In this document: one piece after another, positions 29,011-39,659 of the stretch | Numbering within the stretch: position 1 is the first letter of the stretch | Layout: every line of letters begins with the position of its first letter | NCBI GenBank assembly: GCA_021732215.1 | Contig: JAKFVL010000017.1 | Span: forward strand, 1 to 64,000 | DNA from: Hyphomicrobiales bacterium | GTDB taxonomy: Bacteria; Pseudomonadota; Alphaproteobacteria; Rhizobiales; Xanthobacteraceae | DNA length: 64,000 nt | Direction: 5' to 3' | Notes under the pieces: generated by a model | Told to the model about the DNA's origin: nothing | The model's input: only the letters and a program-made list of their open reading frames with translations | The model's database searches: none | Made by a program: the position numbers and the translations under genes

Positions 29011-29034
29011 GTTGCGTTTCAAGGAGATCTAATC

Positions 29035-29595
29035 ATGTCCGCGAACTTCGATCTCGGCGATATCAAGCGCCGCATGCAGGGCTCGGTAGCAGCGCTCAAG
29101 CACGAACTTGGCGGTTTGCGCACGGGGCGCGCTTCGGCGTCGATGCTGGAACCGGTACAGGTCGATGCCTACGGTAGCCATATGCCGCTGAACCAGCTTG
29201 CGACCGTCAGCGTACCTGAGCCGCGGCTGATTTCGGTGCAGGTTTGGGACAAGTCGATGGTCAAGGCCGTGGAAAAGGCGATCGTCGATTCCAATCTGGG
29301 CCTGAGCCCGGCGACTGAGGGCCAGGTGCTGCGGCTGCGGATTCCCGAACTGAACGAGGAACGCCGCAAGGAACTGGTAAAAGTCGCACACAAGTATGCG
29401 GAAGCGGCCAAGGTTGCGGTGCGCCATGTGCGGCGTGATGGGCTCGATGTATTGAAGAAACTTGAGAAGAATCACGAGATTTCAGAGGATGATGAGAAGC
29501 GGCTCGCCAACGACGTGCAGAAGGCGACTGACGGCACGGTGTCCGAGATCGATCAGCTGCTCGCATCCAAGGAAAGGGAAATCCTGACGGTATGA
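29035..29595 (+). CDS. frr: Ribosome recycling factor
   Basis: Splits post-termination ribosomes together with EF-G. The 186-residue product is of normal length and begins [18 protein letters not shown]. The coiled three-helix-bundle region has the conserved [20 protein letters not shown] and [19 protein letters not shown] segment ([17 protein letters not shown]). The frame is open from 28963, but ATG 29035 is the family start and has AAGGAG about ten bases ahead. It is followed by uppS after 80 bases. Confidence 0.97.
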   Translation: MSANFDLGDIKRRMQGSVAALKHELGGLRTGRASASMLEPVQVDAYGSHMPLNQLATVSVPEPRLISVQVWDKSMVKAVEKAIVDSNLGLSPATEGQVLRLRIPELNEERRKELVKVAHKYAEAAKVAVRHVRRDGLDVLKKLEKNHEISEDDEKRLANDVQKATDGTVSEIDQLLASKEREILTV

Positions 29596-29674
29596 CTTGC
29601 TGCCTGCCGATGAGGGCATGGGCGAGGGGTTAAGGCGCGATGTCGGCTGACTTATCGCGCCAGAGGACTGATGA

Positions 29675-30433
29675 ATGTCGAATGTAGCGCTGCCTACACC
29701 TGAGCGGTCGGATCTTCCCGAACCGCCGGCCCATGTTGCCATCATCATGGATGGCAACGGGCGCTGGGCGGCGGCGCGCGGTTTGCCGCGGGTCGAAGGT
29801 CATCGCCGCGGCGTTGAGGCTCTGCGCCGCGTGGTTCGAGCGGCGGGCGAACTCGGCATCACTTATCTGACGATCTTCTCTTTCAGTTCGGAAAACTGGT
29901 CGCGTCCGGCGAGCGAGATCGGCGACCTGTTCGGGTTGCTGCGACGGTTTATCCGCAACGACCTAGCGCAGCTTCATGCCGAGGGTGTGCGGGTGCGCGT
30001 GATCGGAGAGCGCGCGGGACTTGAGCCGGATATCGTCATATTGCTGAAGGAAGCGGAAGAACTGACACGCGCCAATACGCGCATGAACCTCATCGTCGCC
30101 TTCAACTACGGTTCACGGCAGGAAATCGCAAACGCGGCGCAGCGGCTGGCCTTCGAGGTCGCCGAAGGCCGCCGCGATCCGGCATCGATCACGCCGGAGG
30201 CGCTGGGGCGCACGCTGGATACCGACGGCATTCCCGATCCTGATCTCATCATCCGCACGAGCGGCGAACAGCGGCTCTCCAACTTCCTGATGTGGCAGGC
30301 CGCTTACAGCGAACTGGTATTCGTTCCGGTGCACTGGCCCGATTTCGATGGTGCGGCACTTCGGAACGCGATCGACGAATATCACCGCCGCGAGCGCCGC
30401 TTCGGCGGCCTTGCCGCAAAAGCCGGATCGTAG
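29675..30433 (+). CDS. uppS: Isoprenyl transferase (undecaprenyl diphosphate synthase)
   Basis: A cis-prenyltransferase that makes the C55 carrier lipid used for peptidoglycan and O-antigen synthesis. The 252-residue product has the catalytic [17 protein letters not shown] segment (residues 24-40), FSSENWSRP and the C-terminal [15 protein letters not shown] motif. Start ATG 29675 has AGAGGA about seven bases ahead. cdsA begins five bases after the stop. All family landmarks are present. Confidence 0.96.
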   Translation: MSNVALPTPERSDLPEPPAHVAIIMDGNGRWAAARGLPRVEGHRRGVEALRRVVRAAGELGITYLTIFSFSSENWSRPASEIGDLFGLLRRFIRNDLAQLHAEGVRVRVIGERAGLEPDIVILLKEAEELTRANTRMNLIVAFNYGSRQEIANAAQRLAFEVAEGRRDPASITPEALGRTLDTDGIPDPDLIIRTSGEQRLSNFLMWQAAYSELVFVPVHWPDFDGAALRNAIDEYHRRERRFGGLAAKAGS

Positions 30434-30438
30434 GCCGC

Positions 30439-31290
30439 GTGGCCGAGGACAACGCCGGGCCACGCGCAGCCGATCAGGGATCGCACAACCTGCTGTTGCG
30501 TGTTTTGGCCGCCCTGGTGCTGGCGCCGTTGACGATCGCAATTGCTTACGTCGGCGGTTGGCCATGGTTGTGGCTGGTGACCGCGGCGGCGGTTGTCCTC
30601 TACTACGAGTGGCAAACCATCGTCGGCGTCTGGCGAAACAAGTTCATCATGGCGGCCGGCATCGCCGCGCTCGGAATAGCGGGCCCGTGGCTGATGCTTG
30701 GCGACATGCGCGCGGTCGCAGGCGTTCTCGGCGCGGGCTGTGTCGTGCTCGTGTTGCTGACAATGCGTCAACCGAACGCCATCTGGATCGTCACCGGATT
30801 TCTCTACGCAGCGGCTGCGTTCGTCGGCGCGGTTCTGGTACGCGCCGATGCGGCTCACGGATTTGTCGCGCTGATCTTCGTGCTGCTGGTGGTGTGGGCG
30901 GCCGACATCGGCGGCTATTTTGCAGGCCGCGGCATCGGCGGCCCAAAACTTTGGCCGCGCGTCAGTCCGAAGAAGACCTGGGCGGGGGCCATCGGCGGTC
31001 TGGTTGCGAGCCTGCTCGTCGGCGCGGGCTTTGCGGTGGCGGGGCAGGGGAACATGGCCACGCTGCTGGCGCTCGCCGCTGTGCTTTCGGTGGTTTCCCA
31101 GCTTGGCGATCTGTTCGAATCCGCTATCAAGCGCAGGTTCGGCGTGAAGGATTCGAGCCAGATCATTCCCGGCCATGGCGGCCTTCTCGACCGGCTGGAT
31201 GGTTTCGTCGCCGCGATTGCTCTGGCTGCGCTCATCGGCGCGTTTCGCGGCGGCGTCGATGGCGCGGGCCGCGGTCTTATGGTTTGGTAA
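30439..31290 (+). CDS. cdsA: Phosphatidate cytidylyltransferase
   Basis: Makes CDP-diacylglycerol, the common precursor of bacterial phospholipids, in the inner membrane. The 283-residue product has about seven hydrophobic spans, the [15 protein letters not shown] first span, the [13 protein letters not shown] loop, and the family signature [18 protein letters not shown] with the metal-binding LLDRLD. The frame extends back into uppS, but the likely start is GTG 30439, giving [10 protein letters not shown]. It lies five bases before dxr. Confidence 0.95.
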   Translation: MAEDNAGPRAADQGSHNLLLRVLAALVLAPLTIAIAYVGGWPWLWLVTAAAVVLYYEWQTIVGVWRNKFIMAAGIAALGIAGPWLMLGDMRAVAGVLGAGCVVLVLLTMRQPNAIWIVTGFLYAAAAFVGAVLVRADAAHGFVALIFVLLVVWAADIGGYFAGRGIGGPKLWPRVSPKKTWAGAIGGLVASLLVGAGFAVAGQGNMATLLALAAVLSVVSQLGDLFESAIKRRFGVKDSSQIIPGHGGLLDRLDGFVAAIALAALIGAFRGGVDGAGRGLMVW

Positions 31291-31294
31291 AGCG

Positions 31295-32518
31295 ATGAGT
31301 GCAGTACCCTTGCGGACAATGACCGACGCGGCGGCGGGACAGCGCGTCGTGACCGTGCTTGGCGCGACCGGCTCTATCGGCGACAGTACGATGGATCTGG
31401 TGCGGCTCGGCGGCGAACGTTACCGGGTCGAAGCGATCACCGCTCACCAGAATGTGGAAGCGCTGGCGAAACTCGCGCGCGAATTCAATGTCCGTTTTGC
31501 CGCGATCGGCGATGCATCGAAGCTCGACGAGCTGCGTGATGCGCTTGCCGGTACAAACATCGGGTACGGTGCAGGCGAAAGCGCAATCATCGAGGCCGCG
31601 GCGCGGCCGTCCGACTGGCTGATGGCTGCGGTGAGCGGGGCGGCCGGTCTCAAACCGGCGCTCGCGGCTGTAGATCGCGGTGCCACGATCGCGCTGGCCA
31701 ACAAGGAATGCCTCGTTTGTGCGGGCGATATCTTCATGCAGCGCGCTGCCAGGGCGGGCGCAACCATATTGCCCGCGGATTCCGAACATAACGCGCTGTT
31801 TCAGGCGCTGGCTTCGGGCAATCGGGAAGAACTCACGCGCGTCATCATCACAGCGTCCGGCGGACCGTTCCGCACCTGGTCGGTGGCCGAGATCGAACAG
31901 GCCACGCTGGCGCAAGCGCTGAAGCATCCGAACTGGAGCATGGGCCAGAAGATCACCATCGATTCCGCGTCGATGATGAACAAGGGGCTGGAAGTCATCG
32001 AAGCGTCGTATCTGTTCGCGCTGACGCCCGACGAGATCGACGTGCTGGTGCATCCGCAGTCGATCGTTCACGGCATGGTCGAGTTTTCGGATTGCTCGGT
32101 GGTGGCGCAACTGGGTGCGCCCGACATGCGCATTCCAATCGCGCATTGCCTCGGCTGGCCTGAACGGATTACCGGCCCGGCGCAAAAACTCGATCTTGCG
32201 AAGATCGGCTCGCTGACGTTTGAAACTCCGGACTTCTCACGTTTTCCTGGCTTAAGGCTGGCCTATGACGCCCTGCGCGCAGGCAAGGGCGCGACCACGG
32301 TCTACAACGCGGCGAATGAAGTCGCAGTCGCGGCGTTCATCGGCGAGAGGATTCGTTTCGGTGCGATCGCGCGCCTCGTCGAAAGCACGATGAACGAGAT
32401 GGTGCGCACCGGTTCCATGAGCACGCCGGCGACCGCCGACGATGCACTGGCCGTTGACCATAATGCACGAAAAACAGCTGAAACCCTCTTGCCTCAAATT
32501 GCCTTAAAGGCATCCTAA
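31295..32518 (+). CDS. dxr: 1-deoxy-D-xylulose 5-phosphate reductoisomerase
   Basis: The second enzyme of the MEP pathway of isoprenoid synthesis; it converts DXP to MEP using NADPH. The 407-residue product shows the nucleotide-binding [15 protein letters not shown] near residue 22, [11 protein letters not shown], the substrate-binding [13 protein letters not shown], and [20 protein letters not shown]. Start ATG 31295 is the family start; the frame is open further upstream within cdsA. Its neighbours uppS, cdsA and rseP are the usual partners. Confidence 0.97.
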   Translation: MSAVPLRTMTDAAAGQRVVTVLGATGSIGDSTMDLVRLGGERYRVEAITAHQNVEALAKLAREFNVRFAAIGDASKLDELRDALAGTNIGYGAGESAIIEAAARPSDWLMAAVSGAAGLKPALAAVDRGATIALANKECLVCAGDIFMQRAARAGATILPADSEHNALFQALASGNREELTRVIITASGGPFRTWSVAEIEQATLAQALKHPNWSMGQKITIDSASMMNKGLEVIEASYLFALTPDEIDVLVHPQSIVHGMVEFSDCSVVAQLGAPDMRIPIAHCLGWPERITGPAQKLDLAKIGSLTFETPDFSRFPGLRLAYDALRAGKGATTVYNAANEVAVAAFIGERIRFGAIARLVESTMNEMVRTGSMSTPATADDALAVDHNARKTAETLLPQIALKAS

Positions 32519-32560
32519 CCAGTTGGGGACGAGCTTACGGCTCGAGTGTAAAGGAACGGG

Positions 32561-33727
32561 ATGTCCGATTTTTTTGTGAATATTTTCAGTACTTTGACAG
32601 GGGGTGTTGTCGGTTACCTGATCCCCTTCCTGTTCGTGCTGACGGTCGTCGTTTTCTTTCACGAACTTGGCCATTTTCTTGTCGCCCGTTGGGCGGGCGT
32701 GAAAGTGCTGACCTTCTCCCTCGGCTTCGGTCCCGAGCTTGCCGGCTTCAACGACCGGCATGGGACACGATGGAAGCTCTCCGCCATTCCGCTCGGCGGC
32801 TATGTGAAGTTCTTCGGCGACGAGAGCGAAGCATCCACCCCGTCGACTGAAACGCTGTCGCGCATGAATGCGGACGAGCGGTCTTACAGTTTCCACCACA
32901 AGAATGTCGCAGCCCGCGCAGCCATCGTCGCGGCCGGGCCGATCGCGAACTTCCTTCTGGCGATCGTGATCTTCAGCGTCATGTTCATGTTCCTCGGCAA
33001 GCCGAGCACGACGGCGCGCGTCGACAGCATCCAGGCGGGAAGTGCCGCTGCCGCAGCCGGATTCCAGTCTGGCGATGTGATTACGGCGATCGACGGCCAG
33101 AGCATCGACAGTTTCTCGGACATGCAGCGTATCGTCAGCACCAAAGCGGGGCAGACGCTCACATTCGACGTGAAACGCGATTCCAGCACGCTGAGAATCA
33201 CCGCGACTCCCGAACTGCGCGAGATGAAGGACAGCTTCGGTAACGTGCATCGTCTCGGCGTGCTCGGCATCAGCCGCTCTCCATCTGCAAGTGAGCGGAC
33301 AACCGATCCAGTGAGCCTACCCAGCGCTCTTTGGCTTGGGGTTAAAGAAACTTGGTTCGTTGTTGAACGAACTGGGTCGTATATCTGGGGTGTTTTGACC
33401 GGCCGAGAAGCTGCCGATCAAATAGGTGGTCCTCTGAGAATTGCTCAAATTTCAGGGCAGGTTGCGACTCTTGGACTTACGCCGCTCATTCATTTGGCAG
33501 GCGTCTTGTCAGTCTCAATTGGTCTTTTAAACCTGTTTCCTGTTCCATTGCTCGATGGCGGTCACCTTTTGTTCTATGCGATTGAGGCCGTTCGCGGGCG
33601 GCCACTTTCTGAAAGATCGCAAGAATACGGGTTCAGGGTGGGCTTGGTATTGGTTCTTATGTTGATGGTCTTTGCGACCTACAACGATGTCAATTCCATA
33701 CCTTGGTTGAGGAAGCTATTCGGCTAA
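32561..33727 (+). CDS. rseP: Site-2 zinc metalloprotease, atypical 3' end
   Basis: An intramembrane protease that cuts anti-sigma factors and remnant signal peptides. The 388-residue product has the zinc motif HELGHF (about residues 35-40), a PDZ domain around 150-230 (GSAAAAAGFQSGDVI), and the second catalytic motif NLFPVPLLDGGHLL (about 325-338). The protein is conserved throughout. The DNA from about 33290 to the stop, however, uses clearly different codons (TTG, CTT, TTA, GTT, AGA, CAA) and is less GC-rich than the first two thirds. This continues into the gap before bamA. Exchange with a relative of different composition, or selection acting at RNA level, could explain it. Confidence 0.96.
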   Translation: MSDFFVNIFSTLTGGVVGYLIPFLFVLTVVVFFHELGHFLVARWAGVKVLTFSLGFGPELAGFNDRHGTRWKLSAIPLGGYVKFFGDESEASTPSTETLSRMNADERSYSFHHKNVAARAAIVAAGPIANFLLAIVIFSVMFMFLGKPSTTARVDSIQAGSAAAAAGFQSGDVITAIDGQSIDSFSDMQRIVSTKAGQTLTFDVKRDSSTLRITATPELREMKDSFGNVHRLGVLGISRSPSASERTTDPVSLPSALWLGVKETWFVVERTGSYIWGVLTGREAADQIGGPLRIAQISGQVATLGLTPLIHLAGVLSVSIGLLNLFPVPLLDGGHLLFYAIEAVRGRPLSERSQEYGFRVGLVLVLMLMVFATYNDVNSIPWLRKLFG

Positions 33728-33887
33728 CGTGGCCGATGGGCAACGTCTTGGAGAGAAAGTTGAATTGCGCGGTCAATGCCGGTTTGCCCTCAGGGTGAAA
33801 TTGGCTACAAGCGGTGCAACAAATGGGAATCTGCCGGGATCCACGGGGCGGGGTTACCAGCATTGGAATGATAAGGGCGCATAGCGC

Positions 33888-36389
33888 ATGATGGTGGGAA
33901 TGCGAGTGCTGCGGGGTGGCTTTGCCGCTGCCCTTATAGCGGCTGGTTTGTTTGTCGCGTCCGTGGCGACGGGTGTCGCCGTATCCGGCGTGGCGATGGC
34001 GCAAGGCGCATCGTCGATCGTCGTTGAAGGCAACCGCCGGGTCGATTCCGATACGATCCGGTCCTACTTCAAGCCAGGTCCCAGCGGCCGGCTGGACGGC
34101 GGCAGCATCGACGACGCCCTGAAGGCGCTCTATGCGACCGGTCTCTTCTCGGACGTCCGAATCACGCCGACCGGCGGCCGGATCGTGGTGGTGGTGTCGG
34201 AAAACCAGGTCATCAACCGCGTCGCCTTCGAGGGCAATAAGAAGATCAAGGACGATCAGCTCGGCCTTGAAGTCCAGTCGAAGCCGCGCGGAACGTTTTC
34301 CCGTGCGACGGTTCAGGCCGATACGCTGCGAATCGCCGAAGTTTATCGCCGCTCGGGCCGCTTCGACGTTCGCGTCGAGCCGAAGGTAATCGAACAGCCG
34401 AACAATCGCGTCGATCTGATTTTCGAGGTCACCGAGGGCGCAAAGACCGGCGTCAAATCCATCGACTTCATCGGCAACAAGGCGTTTTCGTCCTACCGCC
34501 TGCGGGACATCATCAAGACGCGCGAAACCAATATTCTGAGCTTCCTCGCTTCCGGCGACATCTACGATCCGGACCGCGTCGAGGCCGACCGCGATCTCAT
34601 TCGCCGCTATTATCTCAAGAACGGCTATGCCGACGTCCAGGTGATTGCGGCGCTGACCGAGTACGATCCGGAGCGCAAGGGCTTCCTCGTGACCTTCACG
34701 ATCGAGGAGGGCGAGCAGTATCGCGTCGGTTCTGTCGACTTCCAGACCAATATTGCCGGCCTCGACGCCAACTACTTCCGTTCGTATTCCCGCGTCGGCG
34801 CCGGCTCGGTCTATAATGCCGAAGCGGTGGAGAAATCCGTCGAGGAAATGACGATCGAGGCGTCCCGGCGCGGATACGCATTCGCGCAAGTGCGCCCTCG
34901 CGGCGAACGCAACACCTCGTCTCGCACCGTATCGATCGTTTTTGTGGTCGAAGAGGGATCGCGGACCTACATCGAGCGAATCAATGTTCGCGGCAATACC
35001 CGAACCCGCGATTACGTGATCCGCCGCGAGTTCGACGTCTCCGAAGGCGACGCTTACAATCGTGCGCTGGTCGATCGGGCGGAGCGCAGGCTCAAAAATC
35101 TGGATTTCTTCAAAGTCGTGAAGATCACGACCGAGCCCGGCTCATCGTCCGATCGCGTCGTGCTCAATGTCGATCTTGAAGAAAAGTCGACCGGCGACTT
35201 CTCGGTATCTGGCGGCTATTCGAGCGCTGACGGCCTGCTCGGTGAAGTCAGCATTTCCGAAAAGAACTTGCTCGGACGCGGCCTGTTTGCGAGAGCCGCG
35301 CTGCAATATGGTCAGCGCGCGCGTGGATATACGCTGTCGATCGTCGAGCCTTACCTGTTCGACTATCGGGTGGCGCTCGGCCTCGACCTTTTCCAGCGCG
35401 AACAGCTGGCGTCGACCTTCCAGTCGTACAACACCAAGACCGTCGGCTTCAGCCCGCGTCTCGGTTTCACGTTGCGCGAGGATCTGGCGCTCCAGGTGCG
35501 CTATTCGTTCTATCGTCAGGAAGTGACGCTGCCGTCGCAGCTTGCGAACTGTAACAATATCTCTCCGACCAATGGGATTCTGCCGTTCTTCCCGACCCCC
35601 ACCTATATCAATACCAGCGGCGATCCTGCGGCAGCGCCATTCGCGGGAACCCTCGGTTGTTACGTGGATGGCGAAGCGTCGCTGCCGATCCGTCAGGAGC
35701 TGGCGCGCGGCTCCACCAACACCTCGCTGGCCGGCTACACGCTGATCTACAACACCCTCGACAATAACAAGGATGCGACGTCCGGCTTCCTGCTCGATTT
35801 CAAACAGGATTTCGCAGGCCTGGGCGGCGACGTGCGTTTCATCCGCACCCAGTTCGACGGCAGGTACTATGCCCCGTTGGTGTATGACGTTGTCGGACTG
35901 CTGCGCTTTCAGGCTGGCCATATCGCCAAGGTTGGCAACGTGCCGCTGCGCATGCTGGATCACTTCCAGCTTGGCCCGAATCTTGTCCGCGGCTTTGCGC
36001 CTGCCGGTATCGGTCCGCGCGACATTACGTTCGGTACGACTAACGATGCGCTCGGCGGCACGACATATTGGGGCGCGACGGCTGAGGTCCAGGTGCCGTT
36101 CTTCTTCCTGCCGAAGGAAGTCGGTATCAAGGGCGCGCTCTATGCCGACGCTGGCTCGGTGTTCGACTACAAGGGGCCGGTCTCCAACGCACTCACTGGC
36201 GAAGTCGGTCCATTTGGTCTGATCAAAACGTCTGATTCGGAAGACCGGAAGATTCGCAGTTCGGTTGGCGCCGGCTTGATCTGGGCTTCGCCGTTCGGAC
36301 CCTTGCGTTTCGACTATTCGGTTCCGATCACCAAAGGCAGATTCGACCGGGTGCAGCAGTTCCGTTTCGGTGGCGGTACGTCGTTCTGA
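33888..36389 (+). CDS. bamA: Outer membrane protein assembly factor BamA
   Basis: The core of the BAM complex, which folds beta-barrel proteins into the outer membrane. The 833-residue product has a signal peptide (residues 1-39, cleavage after GVAMAQ likely) and five POTRA domains (about 42-400, with repeats such as FEGNKKIKDDQL and INVRGNTRTRDYVIRREF). The 16-strand barrel follows and ends in the terminal Phe of RFGGGTSF. Start ATG 33888 follows AAGGG. The rseP-bamA-lpxD order is conserved in proteobacteria. No skp gene lies between bamA and lpxD. Confidence 0.97.
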   Translation: MMVGMRVLRGGFAAALIAAGLFVASVATGVAVSGVAMAQGASSIVVEGNRRVDSDTIRSYFKPGPSGRLDGGSIDDALKALYATGLFSDVRITPTGGRIVVVVSENQVINRVAFEGNKKIKDDQLGLEVQSKPRGTFSRATVQADTLRIAEVYRRSGRFDVRVEPKVIEQPNNRVDLIFEVTEGAKTGVKSIDFIGNKAFSSYRLRDIIKTRETNILSFLASGDIYDPDRVEADRDLIRRYYLKNGYADVQVIAALTEYDPERKGFLVTFTIEEGEQYRVGSVDFQTNIAGLDANYFRSYSRVGAGSVYNAEAVEKSVEEMTIEASRRGYAFAQVRPRGERNTSSRTVSIVFVVEEGSRTYIERINVRGNTRTRDYVIRREFDVSEGDAYNRALVDRAERRLKNLDFFKVVKITTEPGSSSDRVVLNVDLEEKSTGDFSVSGGYSSADGLLGEVSISEKNLLGRGLFARAALQYGQRARGYTLSIVEPYLFDYRVALGLDLFQREQLASTFQSYNTKTVGFSPRLGFTLREDLALQVRYSFYRQEVTLPSQLANCNNISPTNGILPFFPTPTYINTSGDPAAAPFAGTLGCYVDGEASLPIRQELARGSTNTSLAGYTLIYNTLDNNKDATSGFLLDFKQDFAGLGGDVRFIRTQFDGRYYAPLVYDVVGLLRFQAGHIAKVGNVPLRMLDHFQLGPNLVRGFAPAGIGPRDITFGTTNDALGGTTYWGATAEVQVPFFFLPKEVGIKGALYADAGSVFDYKGPVSNALTGEVGPFGLIKTSDSEDRKIRSSVGAGLIWASPFGPLRFDYSVPITKGRFDRVQQFRFGGGTSF

Positions 36390-36421
36390 TCCTGACCACG
36401 AACAGGATAACGGTGGGTTAG

Positions 36422-37507
36422 ATGGGACAGCCCACGTTTTTGATGCAACCGTCGTGGGCGACACTCGCGGACATCGCGGCACTCGCCAAGGCCGAGCTTG
36501 GCAACGCCGGGCGGTCGGGGCAGAGGGTGCGCGATGTCGCAGCTATCGACCTCGCCGGTCCGATGCATGTGACCTTCTTCGAGCATCGCAAGTACGAATC
36601 CCGGCTCGCCAGGACTCATGCGGGCGCATGTCTCGTTTCGCCGGAGCTCGAAAACAAAGTACCCCCGCATGTCGCGGTATTGCGCGTCTCCGATCCGTAC
36701 AGGGCGTTTGTCAATGTTGCGCGCGAACTGCATCGCGACAGCCTGCGGCCGGGCTCCGCATTCGACCAGGCTGGCATCGCTCCCTCGGCGGTCATTCATC
36801 CTTCGGCCTGGCTGGAGGATGGCGTAACGGTCGATCCGCTCGCGACCATCGGCCCCAACGCCGAAATCGGTGCTGGCACGACCATTGGCGCCGGCGTGGT
36901 GATAGGCCCTTCGGTGACGATCGGGCGCGATTGCAGCATTGGAGCCGGCACATCGATTTTCTTTGCCATGATCGGAAACGGCGTCATCGTCCATCCAGGA
37001 TGCCGGATCGGTCAGGATGGCTTTGGGTTCACTCCCGGCCCGAAAGGCCATACCAAAATTCCCCAGATCGGCCGTGTGATCATTCAGAACGACGTTGAAA
37101 TCGGTGCGAACACGACGATCGACCGCGGCGGGCTGCGCGATACGGTGATCGGCGAGGGCAGCAAGATCGACAACCTGGTCCAGATTGCCCACAATGTGGC
37201 GATGGGCCGCCATTGCATCGTCGTTGGCCAGTGCGGTATTGCGGGTAGCGCGACGCTGGGAGACGGCGTTGTTCTTGGAGCGCGGGCCGGTATCAGGGAT
37301 CACGTCGTTATCGGCGACGGCGCGCAGATTGCATCCCGCAGCAGTGTATATCACGATGTTCCCGCCGGCGGGCGCTACGGCGGGGCGCCTGCAAAACCGA
37401 TGAAACAGTTTCTGCGCGAGGTGTTCGCGGTCGAGCGGCTGGGCCGGGAGAGTGGCCGCAGCTCGAAATCCCGGGGCGGTAAACCGGATAGCGAGGGGCA
37501 AGGGTGA
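36422..37507 (+). CDS. lpxD: UDP-3-O-acylglucosamine N-acyltransferase
   Basis: Adds the N-linked hydroxyacyl chain in the third step of lipid A synthesis. The 361-residue product has an N-terminal uridine-binding domain and then a left-handed parallel beta-helix of hexapeptide repeats (about residues 120-320, such as [19 protein letters not shown]). The catalytic His is in [11 protein letters not shown]. The C-terminal tail is basic and Ser-rich. The stop overlaps the fabZ start. It is part of the lpxD-fabZ-lpxA-lpxI-lpxB set. Confidence 0.96.
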   Translation: MGQPTFLMQPSWATLADIAALAKAELGNAGRSGQRVRDVAAIDLAGPMHVTFFEHRKYESRLARTHAGACLVSPELENKVPPHVAVLRVSDPYRAFVNVARELHRDSLRPGSAFDQAGIAPSAVIHPSAWLEDGVTVDPLATIGPNAEIGAGTTIGAGVVIGPSVTIGRDCSIGAGTSIFFAMIGNGVIVHPGCRIGQDGFGFTPGPKGHTKIPQIGRVIIQNDVEIGANTTIDRGGLRDTVIGEGSKIDNLVQIAHNVAMGRHCIVVGQCGIAGSATLGDGVVLGARAGIRDHVVIGDGAQIASRSSVYHDVPAGGRYGGAPAKPMKQFLREVFAVERLGRESGRSSKSRGGKPDSEGQG

Positions 37508-37959
37508 TGGAGGCGTCAATAACCGTCGAGACCGCGGACATCGCCTTTATCCTGAAGACGCTGCCGCACCGTTACCCGTTCCTTCTGATCGATCGCATCA
37601 TCAACATTCGCGACGATTTCAGCGGCGTCGGCATCAAGAATGTGACCATCAACGAACCGCAGTTCGCAGGTCACTTTCCCGATCGTCCGGTCTATCCCGG
37701 CGTGATGATGATCGAGGGCATGGCGCAGACCGCCGGCGTGATCGGGATCGTGGCGATGAAGGAAGCGCGGCCCCGCGCGGTCTATTTTCTCACCGTAGAC
37801 AAATGCAAGTTCCGCAAGCCGGTACTACCGGGCGACACCATCGAGTATCATATGAAGTACCTCAATCGCAAAAGGGCGATGTGGTGGTACTACGGCGAGG
37901 CGCGCGTCAACGGGGTCGTCGCAGCGCAGGCCGAAGTCGGCGCAATGCTGGCAGACTGA
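37507..37959 (+). CDS. fabZ: 3-hydroxyacyl-ACP dehydratase FabZ
   Basis: Dehydrates 3-hydroxyacyl-ACP in fatty acid elongation, competing with LpxA/LpxD for hydroxyacyl-ACP. The 150-residue hotdog-fold product shows [13 protein letters not shown], and the catalytic His and Glu in [20 protein letters not shown]. Start ATG 37507 overlaps the lpxD stop; GTG 37504 is an alternative that adds one residue. It lies ten bases before lpxA. Confidence 0.97.
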   Translation: MEASITVETADIAFILKTLPHRYPFLLIDRIINIRDDFSGVGIKNVTINEPQFAGHFPDRPVYPGVMMIEGMAQTAGVIGIVAMKEARPRAVYFLTVDKCKFRKPVLPGDTIEYHMKYLNRKRAMWWYYGEARVNGVVAAQAEVGAMLAD

Positions 37960-37969
37960 CCGGGCGCGT

Positions 37970-38776
37970 ATGAGCAAAATCGATTCCACCGCGCGCATCG
38001 AAAATGGCGCCTCGATTGCGGATGGCGTAACGGTCGGTCCTTATTGCGTCGTCGGACCTCACGTCAGTATCGGCGCAGGGACGCATCTCGCTGCGCATGT
38101 GATGGTCGCCGGCCACACCTCGATTGGACCGAACTGCGTCATCCATCCGTTTGCATCGCTCGGGTCGCCGCCGCAGGATCTGGGCTATCGCGACGAGCCG
38201 ACACGGCTTGAGATCGGCGATGGCTGCACCATCCGCGAATCCGTGACCATGAATGTCGGCACCATCAAGGGCGGAGGATTGACGCGAGTTGGATCGCGGG
38301 GGTTTTTCATGGCTTGCAGCCATGTCGGGCACGACTGCAAGGTCGGCGACGACGTTATCTTTGCCAATTCCGCCACGCTTGGCGGTCACTGCGAGATTGG
38401 AAATTCCGTGTACATCGGCGGACTGACGGCGGTGCATCAATTCGTGCGAATCGGTTCGCAGGCCATGATCTCGGGCATCAGCGGCGTCGCCAGCGACGTG
38501 ATACCCTACGGTTTCGCCATTGGTCAGCGCGCATTTCTGGATGGCCTTAACGTGATCGGCATGAAGCGACGCAAGTTCAGCCGCGAGCGGCTTTACAAGG
38601 TTCGTACGTTCTACAAGGAACTGTTTCACGGCGACGGGTTGTTCGGTGATCGGCTGGCGGCGCTGCAGTCGAGCAGCGCCGAGGATCCGGCAATCGCTGA
38701 AATTCTCGAATTTATTGACGGTGGCAAGAAACGGCCGTTGTGCCAGCCGAAGCCGCAATCCCTGCTCCACGATTGA
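37970..38776 (+). CDS. lpxA: UDP-N-acetylglucosamine acyltransferase
   Basis: Catalyses the first step of lipid A synthesis, O-acylation of UDP-GlcNAc. The 268-residue product is a left-handed beta-helix of hexapeptide repeats from its start (IDSTARIENGASIADGVTVG) to about residue 190. The catalytic His is in MACSHVGHDC near residue 121, and TAVHQFVRIG follows. The C-terminal helices include RRKFSRERLYKVRTFYKELF. Start ATG 37970. lpxI follows after 22 bases. Confidence 0.97.
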   Translation: MSKIDSTARIENGASIADGVTVGPYCVVGPHVSIGAGTHLAAHVMVAGHTSIGPNCVIHPFASLGSPPQDLGYRDEPTRLEIGDGCTIRESVTMNVGTIKGGGLTRVGSRGFFMACSHVGHDCKVGDDVIFANSATLGGHCEIGNSVYIGGLTAVHQFVRIGSQAMISGISGVASDVIPYGFAIGQRAFLDGLNVIGMKRRKFSRERLYKVRTFYKELFHGDGLFGDRLAALQSSSAEDPAIAEILEFIDGGKKRPLCQPKPQSLLHD

Positions 38777-38798
38777 CCACGCAGCAACCGAGCGGATC

Positions 38799-39659
38799 AT
38801 GAACGAAACTGTTCCGCCGATTTCCTCTCCTGTCGGGCTGATTGCCGGCGGCGGCACCTTGCCGTTCGCGATCGCGGATTCGCTGATTGCCAGAGGCATT
38901 GTTCCGGTCATTTTTGGACTTAAGGGATTTTGTGATCCGGAGCGGGTCAAGACATACCGACATCACTGGATTGCGGTCGGCCAGCTCGGCAAGAACGGAC
39001 GGCTGTTCTCGAGCGAGAATTGTCGCGACCTCGTTTTTATCGGCGGACTTGTGCGTCCCGCCATCTCGGAGGTCCGGCTCGACTGGACCACGCTGCGAGC
39101 GATCCCCGAAATCGTCAGGGCTTTCCGCGGCGGCGACAATCACTTGTTGTCCCATGTGGCCAGATTGATCGAGCGGCAGGGCTTTCGCATGCGCGGCGTT
39201 GCCGAAGTGGCTCCCGATCTGCTGATGCCGGAGGGGAGCATCACGCGACGAAAAGCAGACGATGAGCAGACCCGTGCGGATGTCGCCAAGGGCCGCGGTG
39301 TGCTGCGTGCGCTCAGCCCGTTCGACACAGGTCAGGCCGCCGTGGTGATCGACGGTCATGTCGTTGCGGTCGAGGATATCGAGGGCACCGATGCGCTGCT
39401 GGCGCGCGTCGCAAGGCTGCGTATCGCGGGGCGCGTCCGCGCCAGGCCGGGGCGTGGCGTACTGGTCAAGGCCCCCAAGACGACCCAGGACCTGCGCTTC
39501 GATCTCCCGGCTCTTGGCGTCAAGACTGTCGAAGGCGTTGCTGCGGCGCAGCTTGCAGGAATTGCCATCGTCGCCGGGCAGACCATCCTGGCCGAACCGC
39601 AGGCGCTGGTGGAGGCGGCCGACAAGGCCGATGTATTTGTCATCGGAATGCCGGCGTGA
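38799..39659 (+). CDS. lpxI: UDP-2,3-diacylglucosamine diphosphatase LpxI
   Basis: Cleaves UDP-2,3-diacylglucosamine to lipid X. This is the alphaproteobacterial alternative to LpxH, formerly known as DUF1009. The 286-residue product starts with VGLIAGGGTLPFAIADSL, contains VFIGGLVRPAI and the conserved DTGQAAVVIDGHVVAVEDIE, and ends with the ADKADVFVIGMP region. The frame is open from 38646 inside lpxA, but ATG 38799 is the family start. The stop overlaps the lpxB GTG start by four bases. Confidence 0.95.
   Translation: MNETVPPISSPVGLIAGGGTLPFAIADSLIARGIVPVIFGLKGFCDPERVKTYRHHWIAVGQLGKNGRLFSSENCRDLVFIGGLVRPAISEVRLDWTTLRAIPEIVRAFRGGDNHLLSHVARLIERQGFRMRGVAEVAPDLLMPEGSITRRKADDEQTRADVAKGRGVLRALSPFDTGQAAVVIDGHVVAVEDIEGTDALLARVARLRIAGRVRARPGRGVLVKAPKTTQDLRFDLPALGVKTVEGVAAAQLAGIAIVAGQTILAEPQALVEAADKADVFVIGMPA

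Noticed and set aside
30113-30565. Minus-strand frame across the uppS-cdsA junction.
   Set aside because: Antisense to two conserved genes; no motif and no ribosome-binding site.
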